From Denitratimonas sp037478135 (GTDB lineage Bacteria > Pseudomonadota > Gammaproteobacteria > Xanthomonadales > Xanthomonadaceae): a stretch of 64,000 nt of DNA. Each line of letters begins with the position of its first letter. Positions within the stretch are counted from its first letter, which is position 1. The notes beneath the pieces were generated by a model that saw only the letters and a list, made by a program, of their open reading frames with translations, was not told the DNA's origin and did no database searches. Shown piece by piece: positions 15,769-24,877 of the stretch. The translations under genes and the position numbers were made by a program. Location of the stretch: the NCBI RefSeq assembly GCF_037478135.1, contig NZ_JBBHDV010000006.1, positions 1 through 64,000 on the forward strand. Reading direction: 5' to 3'.

Positions 15769-15865
15769 AACAACATTTACAACTTCTTACCCCCACATGC
15801 GACGTAGGGAGGACAGCATTTACAGCGCCTTGCCCCCGAATGCGACGGAGGGGAACAACATTTAC
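15766..15865. repeat. 42-43-base tandem repeats copying the tkt 3' end
   Basis: The core CATTTAC occurs at 15774, 15817 and 15859, giving periods of 43 and 42 bases. The third copy contains the tkt stop codon, and the second copy repeats the last codons plus stop (CATTTACAGCGCCTTG) almost exactly. The linker C-C-C-C-C-x3-ATGCGACG is shared. This looks like tandem duplication of the end of tkt followed by drift. Confidence 0.7.
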
Positions 15866-17862
15866 AGCGCCTTGGCGGCCTCCACCACACGCTCCACGGT
15901 GATGCCGAAGTGCTGGTACAGCGCATCGGCCGGGGCCGAGGCGCCGAAGCTGTCGATGCCGATGACCGCGCCTTCCAGCCCGACGTACTTGCGCCAGTAG
16001 TCGGTGACGCCGGCCTCCACCGCCACGCGCTTGCGGCACCAGGACGGCAGCACGCCTTCGCGCCATTCCAGCGGCTGGGCATCGAACACGTTGGTATTGG
16101 GCATCGACACCACGCGCGCCTTGATGCCCTGTGCATCGAGCCGGCGCGCGGCCTCCATCCCCAGTTCCACTTCCGAACCGGTGGCGATCAGGATCAGGTC
16201 GAAGCGCGCTTCAGGCGGATCCAGCAGCACGTAGCCGCCGCGCGCGATGTCGGCCACCTGCTCCGGCGTGCGCTGCTGGTGGGCGAGATTCTGGCGGCTG
16301 AAGACCAGCACGCTGGGGCCGTCATTGCGCTGGATCGCGGCCTTCCATGCAACCGCACTTTCGACCGCATCGGCCGGGCGCCAGACCGAGTTGTTCGGGA
16401 TGTAGCGCAGGCTGGCCAGATGCTCTACCGGCTGGTGCGTCGGGCCGTCCTCGCCCAGACCGATGGAGTCGTGGGTGAAGACATGGATCGCACGCGCCGG
16501 GATCAGCGCGCTCATGCGCAGCGCGTTGCGCGAGTAGTCGGAGAACACCAGGAAAGTGGCGTCATACGGCACGAAGCCGCCATGCAGCGCCAGGCCGTTG
16601 GCGATCGCGCTCATGCCGAATTCGCGCACGCCGTAATAGACGTAATTGGCATCCGGATCATCGCCGGCCACGCTCTTGCTGCCTGACCACAGCGTCAGGT
16701 TGGAGCCAGCCAGATCGGCCGAGCCGCCGATCAGTTCCGGCAGCAGCGGTGCGAAGGCTTCGATCGCCATCTGCGATGCCTTGCGCGAGGCCACGACCGG
16801 GCCTTCGGCCTGCAAGCGCGCGATGTAGGCATCGGCCTGCGCGGCGAATTCTTCCGGCAGACTGCCAGCCATGCGGCGCGAGAACTCGGCCGCCAGTTCC
16901 GGATACTCGGCTGCGTAGGTCTGGAATGCCGCATTCCACACCGCTTCGCGGGCCTGGCCGGTGGCGCGCGCGTCCCAGCCTTCACGGATCACGGATGGAA
17001 TCTCGAACGGGCCGTGCGGCCAGTCCAGTGCCTGGCGCGTGGCGGCCAGTTCGTCCTTGCCCAGCGGCGCGCCGTGCGAGGATTCCTTGCCAGCCTTGTT
17101 GGGCGAACCGAAACCGATGGTGGTCTTGCAGCAGATCAGCGTCGGGCGCTGGCTTTCGGCCTGCGCGGTGCGGATCGCCTGCGAGATTTCATCCGGATCG
17201 TGGCCGTTGACGTTGCGGATCACCTGCCAGCCGTAGGCCTCGAAACGCTGCGGCGTGTTGTCGGTGAACCAGCCGCGCACATCGCCGTCGATGGAGATGT
17301 CGTTGTCGTCGTACAGCGCGATCAGCTTGCCCAGGCCCAGGGTGCCGGCCAGCGAGCAGGCTTCGTGCGAAATGCCTTCCATCAGGCAGCCATCGCCGAG
17401 GAACACCCAGGTGTGGTGATCGACAATGCTGTGGCCTTCGCGGTTGAAGCGCTGTGCCAGCAGCTTTTCCGCCAGCGCGAAACCGACCGCGTTCGCCAGA
17501 CCCTGGCCGAGCGGGCCGGTGGTGGTTTCCACGCCCTCGATTTCATGCGCCTCGGGGTGGCCGGCGGTCTTGCTGCCGAGCTGGCGGAAGCGCTTGAGTT
17601 CGTCCAGCGGAAGGTCGTAGCCGGTCAGGTGCAGCAGCGCGTACAGCAGCATCGAACCGTGGCCGTTGGACAGCACGAAACGGTCGCGGTTGAGCCATTT
17701 CGGATTGGCCGGGCTGTGGCTGAGGAAATCGCGCCACAACACCTCGGCGATATCGGCCATGCCCATCGGCATGCCGGGGTGGCCGCTGTTGGCGGCCTGT
17801 ACCGCATCGGCGGCAAGGAAACGGATGGCGTTGGCGAGATCGCGGCGGCTGGGCGTCGTCAT
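15862..17862 (-). CDS. tkt: transketolase
   Basis: A 666-residue thiamine-diphosphate enzyme of the pentose phosphate pathway, moving two-carbon units between sugar phosphates. Length matches bacterial transketolases. Visible motifs are the N-terminal A-N-S-G-H-P-G-M-P-M-G-M stretch, the thiamine-binding G-D-G-C-L-M-E-G-I-S-H-E...D-D-N motif, G-P-L-G-Q-G, and the C-terminal domain with H-D-S-I-G-L-G-E-D-G-P-T-H-Q-P-V-E-H. The ATG at 17862 was selected because it directly precedes the conserved R-R-D-L-A-N-A-I-R-F-L-A N-terminus. Its last codons are duplicated downstream in the tandem repeat. Confidence 0.96.
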   Translation of the reverse strand: MTTPSRRDLANAIRFLAADAVQAANSGHPGMPMGMADIAEVLWRDFLSHSPANPKWLNRDRFVLSNGHGSMLLYALLHLTGYDLPLDELKRFRQLGSKTAGHPEAHEIEGVETTTGPLGQGLANAVGFALAEKLLAQRFNREGHSIVDHHTWVFLGDGCLMEGISHEACSLAGTLGLGKLIALYDDNDISIDGDVRGWFTDNTPQRFEAYGWQVIRNVNGHDPDEISQAIRTAQAESQRPTLICCKTTIGFGSPNKAGKESSHGAPLGKDELAATRQALDWPHGPFEIPSVIREGWDARATGQAREAVWNAAFQTYAAEYPELAAEFSRRMAGSLPEEFAAQADAYIARLQAEGPVVASRKASQMAIEAFAPLLPELIGGSADLAGSNLTLWSGSKSVAGDDPDANYVYYGVREFGMSAIANGLALHGGFVPYDATFLVFSDYSRNALRMSALIPARAIHVFTHDSIGLGEDGPTHQPVEHLASLRYIPNNSVWRPADAVESAVAWKAAIQRNDGPSVLVFSRQNLAHQQRTPEQVADIARGGYVLLDPPEARFDLILIATGSEVELGMEAARRLDAQGIKARVVSMPNTNVFDAQPLEWREGVLPSWCRKRVAVEAGVTDYWRKYVGLEGAVIGIDSFGASAPADALYQHFGITVERVVEAAKAL

Positions 17863-17974
17863 GGGGCAAGCATCGCAGGAAGTGGAGGGAAGGCGCGGCC
17901 GCGCGAAAAACGCAGCCGGAACCGCCATTGTCCCATCCACAGCCGGGTCTGTCTTGCCGCAAAGGCGCGGGCGC

Positions 17975-18808
17975 CTATTCCCGAGGCTGGCGTGGCGCCA
18001 GCCCGTAGCGTCGTTGCAGGCGGTCGGCCAGCGCGGCGCGGCTCAATTCGCCCACATGGGTATCGAGCAGCCGGCCTTGCGCATCGAAGAACAGCGTGGT
18101 CGGCAGCACCCGAGCGCCGCTGGCCTGCATCGTGCGCGACGCCGGATCCAGCAGCACATCGCGCAACTCCAGCCCGCTGCGTGCGAGGAAATCATCGACC
18201 AGATGGCGTTCGTCGCCCTGATTGACCAGCAGGAACGCGACCTCCGGCCAGTGCTGCTGGGCATGCGCCAGCACCGGCATTTCGCGGCGGCACGGCGGGC
18301 ACCACGTGGCCCACAGATTCACCACGATCGGCCGGCCGAGATGGGCATCAAGGCGTTGCGGTTCGCCGGCGAGTGTTTCCAGCTCCAGATCCGGCAGCGG
18401 CGGCACCGACTGGCGCAAGGCCGTACCCAGATGCAGCACCAGCGCCCAGGCCAGCAGGCCGGCGGCAAGCCCGCCCAGTGCCGGCAGCCGCAATCCGGCC
18501 CGCGCCTTGCGGCTGCGCCACCACAGCACCAGCACGGCCACCGGCAGGCCGGCCCACCACGCGAAGCCGCCATCACCCAGCGCCAGCATCGACAGCGGTG
18601 CGGCGCGGTATTCAGGCCACCATTGCAGGATGTAACCCAGCCGTGCCGCGACGAAACCCGCGATCACCGCATCCAGCAGCAGGCCACTGGCGGCGGAAGG
18701 TTCTTCCAGCTTGCGCCGGCGGGCCAGCGCACCGGCCACGATCCATGCCAGCAACACCGCTGCGGCGACCAGCGACACACGCAGGGAAAATGGGCCAAGA
18801 CTCATCAT
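17975..18808 (-). CDS. Lgt-like membrane domain fused to TlpA thioredoxin
   Basis: A 277-residue protein. Residues 1-130 form about four membrane segments that resemble the N-terminal part of prolipoprotein diacylglyceryl transferase (G-P-F-S-L-R at the start and A-R-L-G-Y-I-L-Q-W-W at 55-64). The later Lgt catalytic region is absent. Residues 135-277 are a TlpA/ResA-type thioredoxin with W-C170-P-P-C173, the cis-proline in L-P-T-T and a typical T-L-F-F-D strand. The thioredoxin domain should face the periplasm and act as a thiol-disulfide reductase, for example in cytochrome c maturation. The Lgt-like part probably serves as membrane anchor or electron path; that is inference. It lies alone between tkt and the symporter. 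Confidence 0.8.
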   Translation of the reverse strand: MMSLGPFSLRVSLVAAAVLLAWIVAGALARRRKLEEPSAASGLLLDAVIAGFVAARLGYILQWWPEYRAAPLSMLALGDGGFAWWAGLPVAVLVLWWRSRKARAGLRLPALGGLAAGLLAWALVLHLGTALRQSVPPLPDLELETLAGEPQRLDAHLGRPIVVNLWATWCPPCRREMPVLAHAQQHWPEVAFLLVNQGDERHLVDDFLARSGLELRDVLLDPASRTMQASGARVLPTTLFFDAQGRLLDTHVGELSRAALADRLQRRYGLAPRQPRE

Positions 18809-18870
18809 CCGGCGTGGCTGCGCCTCATCGCCTGCTATTCCGGTTCATTGCTGCACGGGAAAACCCCATC

Positions 18871-18884
18871 GCGGGCACGCCCGC
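18871..18884 (-). terminator. terminator of the symporter gene
   Basis: Read on the minus strand, GCGGG-CGTG-CCCGC forms a short GC stem followed by GATGGGGTTTTCC, which has a short T-run. It lies 23 bases after the symporter stop. A 13-base duplicate of the symporter 3' end (CCGGTTCATTGCT) is found beyond it. Confidence 0.5.
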
Positions 18885-18906
18885 TGCCACGCTTTTTCGT
18901 GCCGTC

Positions 18907-20241
18907 TTATGCCGGTTCATTGCTGCCCTGACCTGTCAGCGGATCGGTATGAGCCGTCTCATCCGGCACATCGTCCGATTCGCCGTGCGCCACCAGCGCC
19001 GCGATGCCCAGATCGCCGGTGACGTTGATCGTGGTGCGGCACATGTCGAGAAAATGGTTGACGCCCAGCACCAGGCCGATGCCTTCCGGCGGCACTCCGA
19101 CCATCGCGCAGATCAGCGCCACCACCGGCAGCGAGCCGGACGGCACACCGGCGGTGCCGATGCCGCCCAGGATGCAGACCAGCATCACCATGAACTGCTG
19201 GCCCCAGGTCAGATCCACGCCGAAGAACTGCGCCAGGAAGATCACCGTCACGCCCTCGAACAGCGCGGTGCCATTCTGGTTGGCGGTGGCGCCGACGGTC
19301 AGCACGAAGCGCGAGACCTTCTTCGGCAACTTCAGATCGCGGTCGGCGACCTTCAGCGCAGTCGGCAGCGTGGCATTGCTGGACGCGGTGGAGAACGCCA
19401 TCAGCATGGCCTCCTGCACCGCCTTGAAGAACGCCAGCGGCGACCAGCCGGCAAACAGTTTCAGCGCGGCCGAATACACCACCAGCATGTGCAGCGCCAA
19501 CGCCGCCACCACCACCAGCACATAGGCACCCAGGCGGATCAACAGATCCCAGCCGAACAGCACCGCCAGATTGAACATGAAGCAGAACACCGCGTAGGGC
19601 GCGAGCCGGATCACCAGCCCGATCAGGGTCATGGAAATCTCGAACAGGCCCTCGATGCCGCGCTTGAGCACGTCGGTCTGCGGCGTGCGGGTCAGCACCA
19701 GCCCCACGCCGAACATCAGCGCGAAGAACATCAACGCGATGATGTTGGCGTTGTTGGACGCGGCACCGATGACGTTCTGCGGCACGATCGACAGCAGCAT
19801 CTGCATGCCGGTGGCACTGGTCTGGCTGTCGCGCACGATGGCGCTGGCGCGCTCGGCGCCTTCTTCCAGCAACTGCTGCGCCAGCACCGGATCGACCCCG
19901 ACACCGGGCTTGAACAGGTTGACCAGTACCAGCCCCAGCAACACCGCGATGCCCGACAGCACGATGGTCCAGGCCAGCGTGCGCCAGCCGATGCGCCCGA
20001 GCGAAGCGACATCGCCCATTTCCGACACGCCCACCACCAGTGCCGAGAACAGCAGCGGCACGATCAGCATGAAGATCAGGCTCAGGAACAACTGCGAGAA
20101 CGGCTGCGTGGCATAGCGCGTCAGCGCCTGCACCCAACCGGTATCGCCGCCGATGGCGTAGTGGACGATCAGACCGAGCACCAGCCCGACGATGAAACCG
20201 ATACCGATCTTCAGGTGCAACGGGGTTGTCTTGTGTGTCAT
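18907..20241 (-). CDS. dicarboxylate/amino acid:cation symporter (DAACS family)
   Basis: A 444-residue inner-membrane secondary transporter of the DctA/GltP/SdcS family, moving C4-dicarboxylates or acidic amino acids with protons or sodium. Features are eight or more hydrophobic segments, the serine-rich re-entrant hairpin S-T-A-S-S-N-A-T-L-P-T at about residue 283, the V-G-A-T-A-N-Q-N-G-T-A motif and the second hairpin G-T-A-G-V-P-S-G-S-L, and L-G-V-N-H-F-L-D-M-C-R-T-T-I-N-V-T-G-D near the end. Substrate cannot be decided by eye; neighbours give no hint. Monocistronic with its own hairpin downstream. Confidence 0.9.
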   Translation of the reverse strand: MTHKTTPLHLKIGIGFIVGLVLGLIVHYAIGGDTGWVQALTRYATQPFSQLFLSLIFMLIVPLLFSALVVGVSEMGDVASLGRIGWRTLAWTIVLSGIAVLLGLVLVNLFKPGVGVDPVLAQQLLEEGAERASAIVRDSQTSATGMQMLLSIVPQNVIGAASNNANIIALMFFALMFGVGLVLTRTPQTDVLKRGIEGLFEISMTLIGLVIRLAPYAVFCFMFNLAVLFGWDLLIRLGAYVLVVVAALALHMLVVYSAALKLFAGWSPLAFFKAVQEAMLMAFSTASSNATLPTALKVADRDLKLPKKVSRFVLTVGATANQNGTALFEGVTVIFLAQFFGVDLTWGQQFMVMLVCILGGIGTAGVPSGSLPVVALICAMVGVPPEGIGLVLGVNHFLDMCRTTINVTGDLGIAALVAHGESDDVPDETAHTDPLTGQGSNEPA

Positions 20242-20301
20242 GCGCGGATGCCGTTTTGGAATTGCCCGATGGTAGCGCCACCGGCAAGGCCGCGCAGACT
20301 C

Positions 20302-22014
20302 CTAGCCGCGCGCGGACGGATACAGCGGCGGCAAGCCTTGCGCAGTGGCCGACGCCGCAGTGTTTTCCGCAACGAATGTCGGGCGTTTGGCGAAGGCGGC
20401 ACGCAGACGTTCGGCCAGACCTTCACGCACATCGCCCCGGTACAGCGCGCGTTCCAGTGCCAGCACCGCATCACGCTGTTCGTCATCGGCCAGTGCCGCT
20501 GCCAGGCTTCCCAGATCGCGCAGCCGTGGCCGTATCCGCAACAGCGCGGAGCCTGCGGCGGCCAGATCGTCGTGCGCCAGCGCATGCGCCAGTTCCGGGC
20601 GCCAGGACAGGCGCTTTTCATCCGCCGCATCCTGTTCCGGCGGCGTGTCGTCACGGCGTCGCGGCCAGCGCCACCAGGCCAGAAGGGTCAACAGCCAGGC
20701 CATCGCCAGGCTGATCGCAAGGCCGCGCCACAGGCGTAGCTGGGCAGGATCAGCCTGCACTTCGGCGGGATATTGCTGCGCGCTTCCATCCACAGGTGAC
20801 GAAGGCGCGGATGGCGTTGCTGCGCCGGCAGCGGGCAGCACTTCCAGCGTGCGGGCCGGCAAGGTGCTGCGCTCGGACTGGTCGCTGCCGATGTTCCACC
20901 AGGTCAGGCTGCGCTCGGGCAATTCCAGCGGGCCGGCACGCAAGGGCACGATTGCGAAACGCCGGCTGCGCTTGCCGACGATACGGCCGTCGGACTCGGT
21001 GGTTTCGCGCACTTCCTGATCCGGATAGACCTCGGCACCTTCGATCGGCGGCAGCAACAGCTCCGGCATCTGCTCGGCGCTCAGCCCGGTCGCCTCGGCC
21101 ACGAGGGTCAATTCCAGCGCGTCGCCGACGCCGACCTGGGCCGGTAGACGCTGGGCGTCATCGCGCAGGGTCAGCTGCTGCGCCGGCAACCATGGCGAAG
21201 GCGCGTTCGCCGGTGCCGGGCGCACCTCCAATTCGATGTCCTCGCTGCCGATGGTCAGCGGCACGCCCTGGCTGAAGAACGAGTTGTACTGCGCACCGCG
21301 CGCCACCCGTCCACGGAAGCTGACGCCGCGCACCTGCAAGCTGCCGCTGCGCTCGGGCGTCAGCGCGTAACGGCGTTCGACCACGTTGTAGCGGCGCCCG
21401 TCGATCTGACGCGAATAGTTCGCGTCCTGGCCGATGCGGCGTACCTGCACACCATCACCGGCCGGCTCATCGAGATTGCCTTCCAGCAGCGACACCGCGT
21501 AGTACAACCGTACCCGATAACCGACCTGCTGCTGCACATAGGGCGATTGGGTATCCGCTTCCACCTCCAGGAACACATCATCGCCATCGGCGGCGGAACC
21601 GCGCTGCATCGGACGCACCGTCAAGGTCAGCGGTTCGGTCAACTGCTTGCCGACGGCCAGCGCCGGGATCGTGATCACGCCTTCGTGCAGCGGCTCCAGC
21701 CCGACCGCCCACAGATTGGTGCGGGCCATCGCGCCGTTGACGATGTTCATCTGGCTGGCGGAAGAACGTCGCACGATGCGGAAGTCGCTTTCCAGCACCG
21801 AGAAATCCGGCTCCTCGTTGCTGCCGCCTTCCACATTCAGCGTCACGCTCTCGCCCATGCCGACCGTGCTGCGGTCCAGCCAGGCGCGGGCCTGCGCGCT
21901 GGCGCTGCCGGCGAACAGCAGCAGCAACAGGGCAAGGCCTGCGTGCAGGCAGAAGTGCCGCCATGCGGCCGTGCTGTTCGGGCCGGAAGGTACGGCGTGT
22001 GTACGGATTGTCAT
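20302..22014 (-). CDS. batD: BatD-family protein
   Basis: A 570-residue exported membrane protein: signal peptide ending S-A-S-A-Q, several beta-rich domains (residues 40-400), one transmembrane segment near A-I-S-L-A-M-A-W-L-L-T-L, and a C-terminal cytoplasmic helical tail. It belongs to the Bat (Bacteroides aerotolerance) proteins, which act with MoxR ATPase and VWA proteins in envelope stress resistance; the detailed mechanism is unknown. Its start overlaps the stop of the BatB/C gene by 4 bases. Last gene of the six-gene moxR-bat cluster. Confidence 0.85.
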   Translation of the reverse strand: MTIRTHAVPSGPNSTAAWRHFCLHAGLALLLLLFAGSASAQARAWLDRSTVGMGESVTLNVEGGSNEEPDFSVLESDFRIVRRSSASQMNIVNGAMARTNLWAVGLEPLHEGVITIPALAVGKQLTEPLTLTVRPMQRGSAADGDDVFLEVEADTQSPYVQQQVGYRVRLYYAVSLLEGNLDEPAGDGVQVRRIGQDANYSRQIDGRRYNVVERRYALTPERSGSLQVRGVSFRGRVARGAQYNSFFSQGVPLTIGSEDIELEVRPAPANAPSPWLPAQQLTLRDDAQRLPAQVGVGDALELTLVAEATGLSAEQMPELLLPPIEGAEVYPDQEVRETTESDGRIVGKRSRRFAIVPLRAGPLELPERSLTWWNIGSDQSERSTLPARTLEVLPAAGAATPSAPSSPVDGSAQQYPAEVQADPAQLRLWRGLAISLAMAWLLTLLAWWRWPRRRDDTPPEQDAADEKRLSWRPELAHALAHDDLAAAGSALLRIRPRLRDLGSLAAALADDEQRDAVLALERALYRGDVREGLAERLRAAFAKRPTFVAENTAASATAQGLPPLYPSARG

Positions 22015-23894
22015 CGGCGGCCGCCCTCCTGCTGGCGACGTTGGTATTCGAGCTGGAACTTGCGCCGCAACAGGCCGCCCGGGTCATCGGGCACGCGCTG
22101 CAACAGGTGTTCCATCGCCTGCTGCTTTTCGGCTTCTTCGGTGGAAAGTGCTGCCTGGCTGCCTTCCTCGTCGGGGGATTCGGCCTGCTCCAACGCCTGC
22201 TGCATTTCCTGCGCGTAGCTTTCCGCCTGATCCTGCGCATCGTCCTGCTCAGTCTCGGGTTCCTGCGGCGGCTGTTCGTCCTCGCCCTGCTGATCGCCAT
22301 CGGTGGGCGATTGCGAATCCTGCTCCGACTCCTGTTCGCCGGCGTCGGAGCCTTCGGAGTCGGATGTTTCGTCCTGCTCCTGTTCGGAGGGATCGCCAGC
22401 GCTGGATTGTTCGCCGGATTCATCCGGTTCGGCCTGCGAATCGGAATCCTGTTGCGATGAGGAATCGCCTTCGCCGGGCTGCTGCGAGGCCTCGCCATCG
22501 CCTTCGTCAGGCTGCGGCGGCTGCTGTTCGAGCCAGTCCCTGACCGCATCGCGGTTGGCGCTGGCATCCGGGAACGGATCGCGTTGCTGCAGGGCGCGCT
22601 CGTAGGCCGCCAGCGCTTCCTCGTAGCGCCCGGCACGCGCCAGCGCGTTGCCCCGGTTGTAGTTGGATACCGCGTCATCCTGCGCGGCGAACGCCTCGAT
22701 CGCGCTCTCGTAATCGCCGGCGCGGTAGGCGGCCGAGCCACGGATATCCGGATCCTTCGCCAGTTGCTGCGCGCGCTGGTGCTGTTCCTCCTCCAGCGCC
22801 TGCCAGGCACGCTGGTCATCACGCTGCCACAGCGCGCTCCAGTCCAGCGCCTGCGCCGGCCGGCCCGGCAACAACATCAGCACCGCCACACAGGTCAGCC
22901 AGCCACGGCGGAAGGACAGCGCCGCCAGTGGCAGCAACAGGAGCAGTAGCCACGGACCTTCATCACGCCAGGCCTGGCGGCCGGCATCGGCATCGAGCAG
23001 TTCGCCATCGCTGCCACGCGCCACCAGCACACCCAGACTGGCCAGATCGGCGCCATCCACCGCCAGCGTCGCATAGCGGCCACCACCGCTGCGGGCCAGT
23101 TCGCGCAGGCTGGTTTCATCCAGACGCGGGATCAGGATCGCGCCCAAGTTGTCGAGCAGGAAGCCGCCACGCGCCTGCGGCACCGGCGCGCCCTGCGTGG
23201 TGCCCACGCCCAGCACCGAAACTTCCAATCCGGCGGTGCGTGCACGGCGCGCGGCTTCCAGCGCCCGCGCATCGGCCTGATCTGTGATCAGCAGCAATTG
23301 CCCGCGGTTGTGGCCGGCATCGCGCAGCAACTGCACCGCCAGGTCCATCGCGCGATCGGCGCGCTGTCCCTGCACCGGCATCACTTCGGGCGACAGCGCG
23401 GCTGCCAGATCCAGCAGCGAGGCCGCATCATCGGTCAGCGGCGCCACGGTGAAGGCATCGCCGGCATAGCCGACCAGCGCGGCCTGGCCTTCATCACGTT
23501 GCCCCAGCAGATCGGCCAGCTTGAACCGCACCCGCGCGATGCGACTGGGTTTGAGATCGGTGCTGAGCATGCGCTCGGACAGATCCACGGCAAGGATCAG
23601 CGGCGATTGCATCCGCACAACCGGCTGCGCGGAAAGCCGGAACGCCGGCCCCGCCAGCGCCAGCACGATGACCAGCCAGCCGATGCCCAGCAGCCACGGC
23701 AACACCGCCTGACGCACCCCGCGTGAATCACCATCGCCCAGCCACGGCAGCAGATGCGGATCGCAGATCCGCCGCCACGGGTCCTCGGCCCGGGTACGGC
23801 GTCGCCACAGCCACGGGATGGCCGGCAACAGCACCAGCGCCAGCAGCCACCACGGCCGCAGGAAATGGAAATGTTCGAAGAAACCCTGCATCAC
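22011..23894 (-). CDS. BatB-BatC fusion: VWA plus TPR protein
   Basis: A 627-residue membrane protein. Two N-terminal hydrophobic segments flank a von Willebrand A domain (about residues 90-290) whose metal-ion site reads D-L-S-E-R-M, so the second serine of the D-x-S-x-S motif is replaced. A second hydrophobic stretch follows near L-L-L-L-L-L-P-L. The TPR repeats at about 365-440 are followed by a long acidic, Gln/Ser-rich low-complexity region of about 120 residues, then a basic amphipathic end (L-L-R-R-K-F-Q-L-E-Y-Q-R-R). In many bacteria BatB and BatC are separate proteins; here they are one. Overlaps both neighbours by 4 bases. Confidence 0.85.
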   Translation of the reverse strand: MMQGFFEHFHFLRPWWLLALVLLPAIPWLWRRRTRAEDPWRRICDPHLLPWLGDGDSRGVRQAVLPWLLGIGWLVIVLALAGPAFRLSAQPVVRMQSPLILAVDLSERMLSTDLKPSRIARVRFKLADLLGQRDEGQAALVGYAGDAFTVAPLTDDAASLLDLAAALSPEVMPVQGQRADRAMDLAVQLLRDAGHNRGQLLLITDQADARALEAARRARTAGLEVSVLGVGTTQGAPVPQARGGFLLDNLGAILIPRLDETSLRELARSGGGRYATLAVDGADLASLGVLVARGSDGELLDADAGRQAWRDEGPWLLLLLLPLAALSFRRGWLTCVAVLMLLPGRPAQALDWSALWQRDDQRAWQALEEEQHQRAQQLAKDPDIRGSAAYRAGDYESAIEAFAAQDDAVSNYNRGNALARAGRYEEALAAYERALQQRDPFPDASANRDAVRDWLEQQPPQPDEGDGEASQQPGEGDSSSQQDSDSQAEPDESGEQSSAGDPSEQEQDETSDSEGSDAGEQESEQDSQSPTDGDQQGEDEQPPQEPETEQDDAQDQAESYAQEMQQALEQAESPDEEGSQAALSTEEAEKQQAMEHLLQRVPDDPGGLLRRKFQLEYQRRQQEGGRR

Positions 23895-24877
23895 GTCACC
23901 GCTCCGGCCACGATCCGGCGCTGCGGCAGCAGCAGGCCCAGCAGCATCAGCAGCAGCGCTGCGGCGGCCGGGTAATGGAACAATTCCTGACGCGGGCGGA
24001 TCGGATCGGCTTCTTCCTCCACCGGCTCAAGCCGGTCCAGCTCGGAGTAGATACCGGCCAGCTCGGCGGTATTGCGCGCGCGGAAGAAGCGCCCGCCGGT
24101 ATCGGCCGCGATCTTCTGCAGCGTGGCCTCGTCGATCTCGGCCGAAGGCAGGCTGATGCCGAACGGCCCGCGCTGCGCATCGGCACCAAATGCCACGGTG
24201 TAGACCCGCACCTGGTGCACGCGCGCCAGTTCGGCCGCTTCCAGGGGTTGCAGCGCGCCGGTGGTGTTGACGCCATCGGTCAGCAGGATCAGCACGCGCT
24301 GTTGCGCCGGGCGTTCGCGCAGACGCTTGACCGCCAGACCGATGGCATCGCCGATGGCGGTTTCGCGCCCGGCCAGACCGACGCTGCTGGTATCCAGCTG
24401 ATGCCGCACGCTGTTGCGGTCGAAGGTCAGCGGCGTGATCTGGTAGGCCGCCTGGCCGAACAGGATCATGCCGACGCGGTCGCCGACGCGCCGTTCGAGG
24501 AAATCGCCGATCACCACCTTCACCGCCTGCAAACGGTCCACACGACGGCCGGCGACGGCCATATCCTCGGCCGCCATGCTGCCGGACACATCCACTGCCA
24601 GCATCAGGTCGCGCCCGCTCTGCGGCGGCATTTCGATTTCACCCACCCACTGCGGGCGCGCTGCCGCGACACACAGCAACAGATAGGCCAGCGCCGGCAA
24701 CCAGACACGGGCGCGCAGGCCGCTGCCCGACGCCTGCCCCGCCACCGCCACCACCTCGGCATAGAAAGGCATCCGCAGTGCCGTGCCGCCTGCATCCGGC
24801 GCACGCGGCAACAGCCGCCATGCCAGCAGCGGCAACAGCAATCCGGCAAACGCCCAGGGCCAGTCGAACTCAAGCAT
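23891..24877 (-). CDS. batA: BatA-family VWA domain protein
   Basis: A 328-residue membrane protein with two N-terminal hydrophobic segments, a VWA domain with intact metal-ion-dependent adhesion motif D-V-S-G-S-M at about 93-98, the L-L-T-D-G-V-N strand, and a C-terminal transmembrane helix. As BatA it is expected to sit in the inner membrane with the VWA domain in the periplasm. It overlaps the next gene by 4 bases and the preceding DUF4381 gene by 8, so the operon is tightly coupled. Confidence 0.87.
   Translation of the reverse strand: MLEFDWPWAFAGLLLPLLAWRLLPRAPDAGGTALRMPFYAEVVAVAGQASGSGLRARVWLPALAYLLLCVAAARPQWVGEIEMPPQSGRDLMLAVDVSGSMAAEDMAVAGRRVDRLQAVKVVIGDFLERRVGDRVGMILFGQAAYQITPLTFDRNSVRHQLDTSSVGLAGRETAIGDAIGLAVKRLRERPAQQRVLILLTDGVNTTGALQPLEAAELARVHQVRVYTVAFGADAQRGPFGISLPSAEIDEATLQKIAADTGGRFFRARNTAELAGIYSELDRLEPVEEEADPIRPRQELFHYPAAAALLLMLLGLLLPQRRIVAGAVT

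Larger units (their letters stand above)
15427..15861. other. repeat-rich spacer upstream of the tldD-like gene
   Basis: This 435-base gap holds no convincing gene. It contains, in order, a perfect 12-bp hairpin, a single GTAGCCCGGG-type REP copy, a CCCTCTCCCCC palindrome and two and a half copies of a 42-43-base tandem repeat derived from the 3' end of tkt. Promoters for the tldD-like gene must lie near 15430-15500, but I see no clear hexamers. Confidence 0.6.

Noticed and set aside
15766..15865. CRISPR array
   Set aside because: The tandem units are contiguous, diverged, lack unique spacers of regular size, and copy the tkt 3' end.
18373..20739. Plus-strand open frame of 788 residues across the TlpA and symporter genes
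   Set aside because: His/Gln/Arg-rich shadow of two well-supported minus-strand genes.
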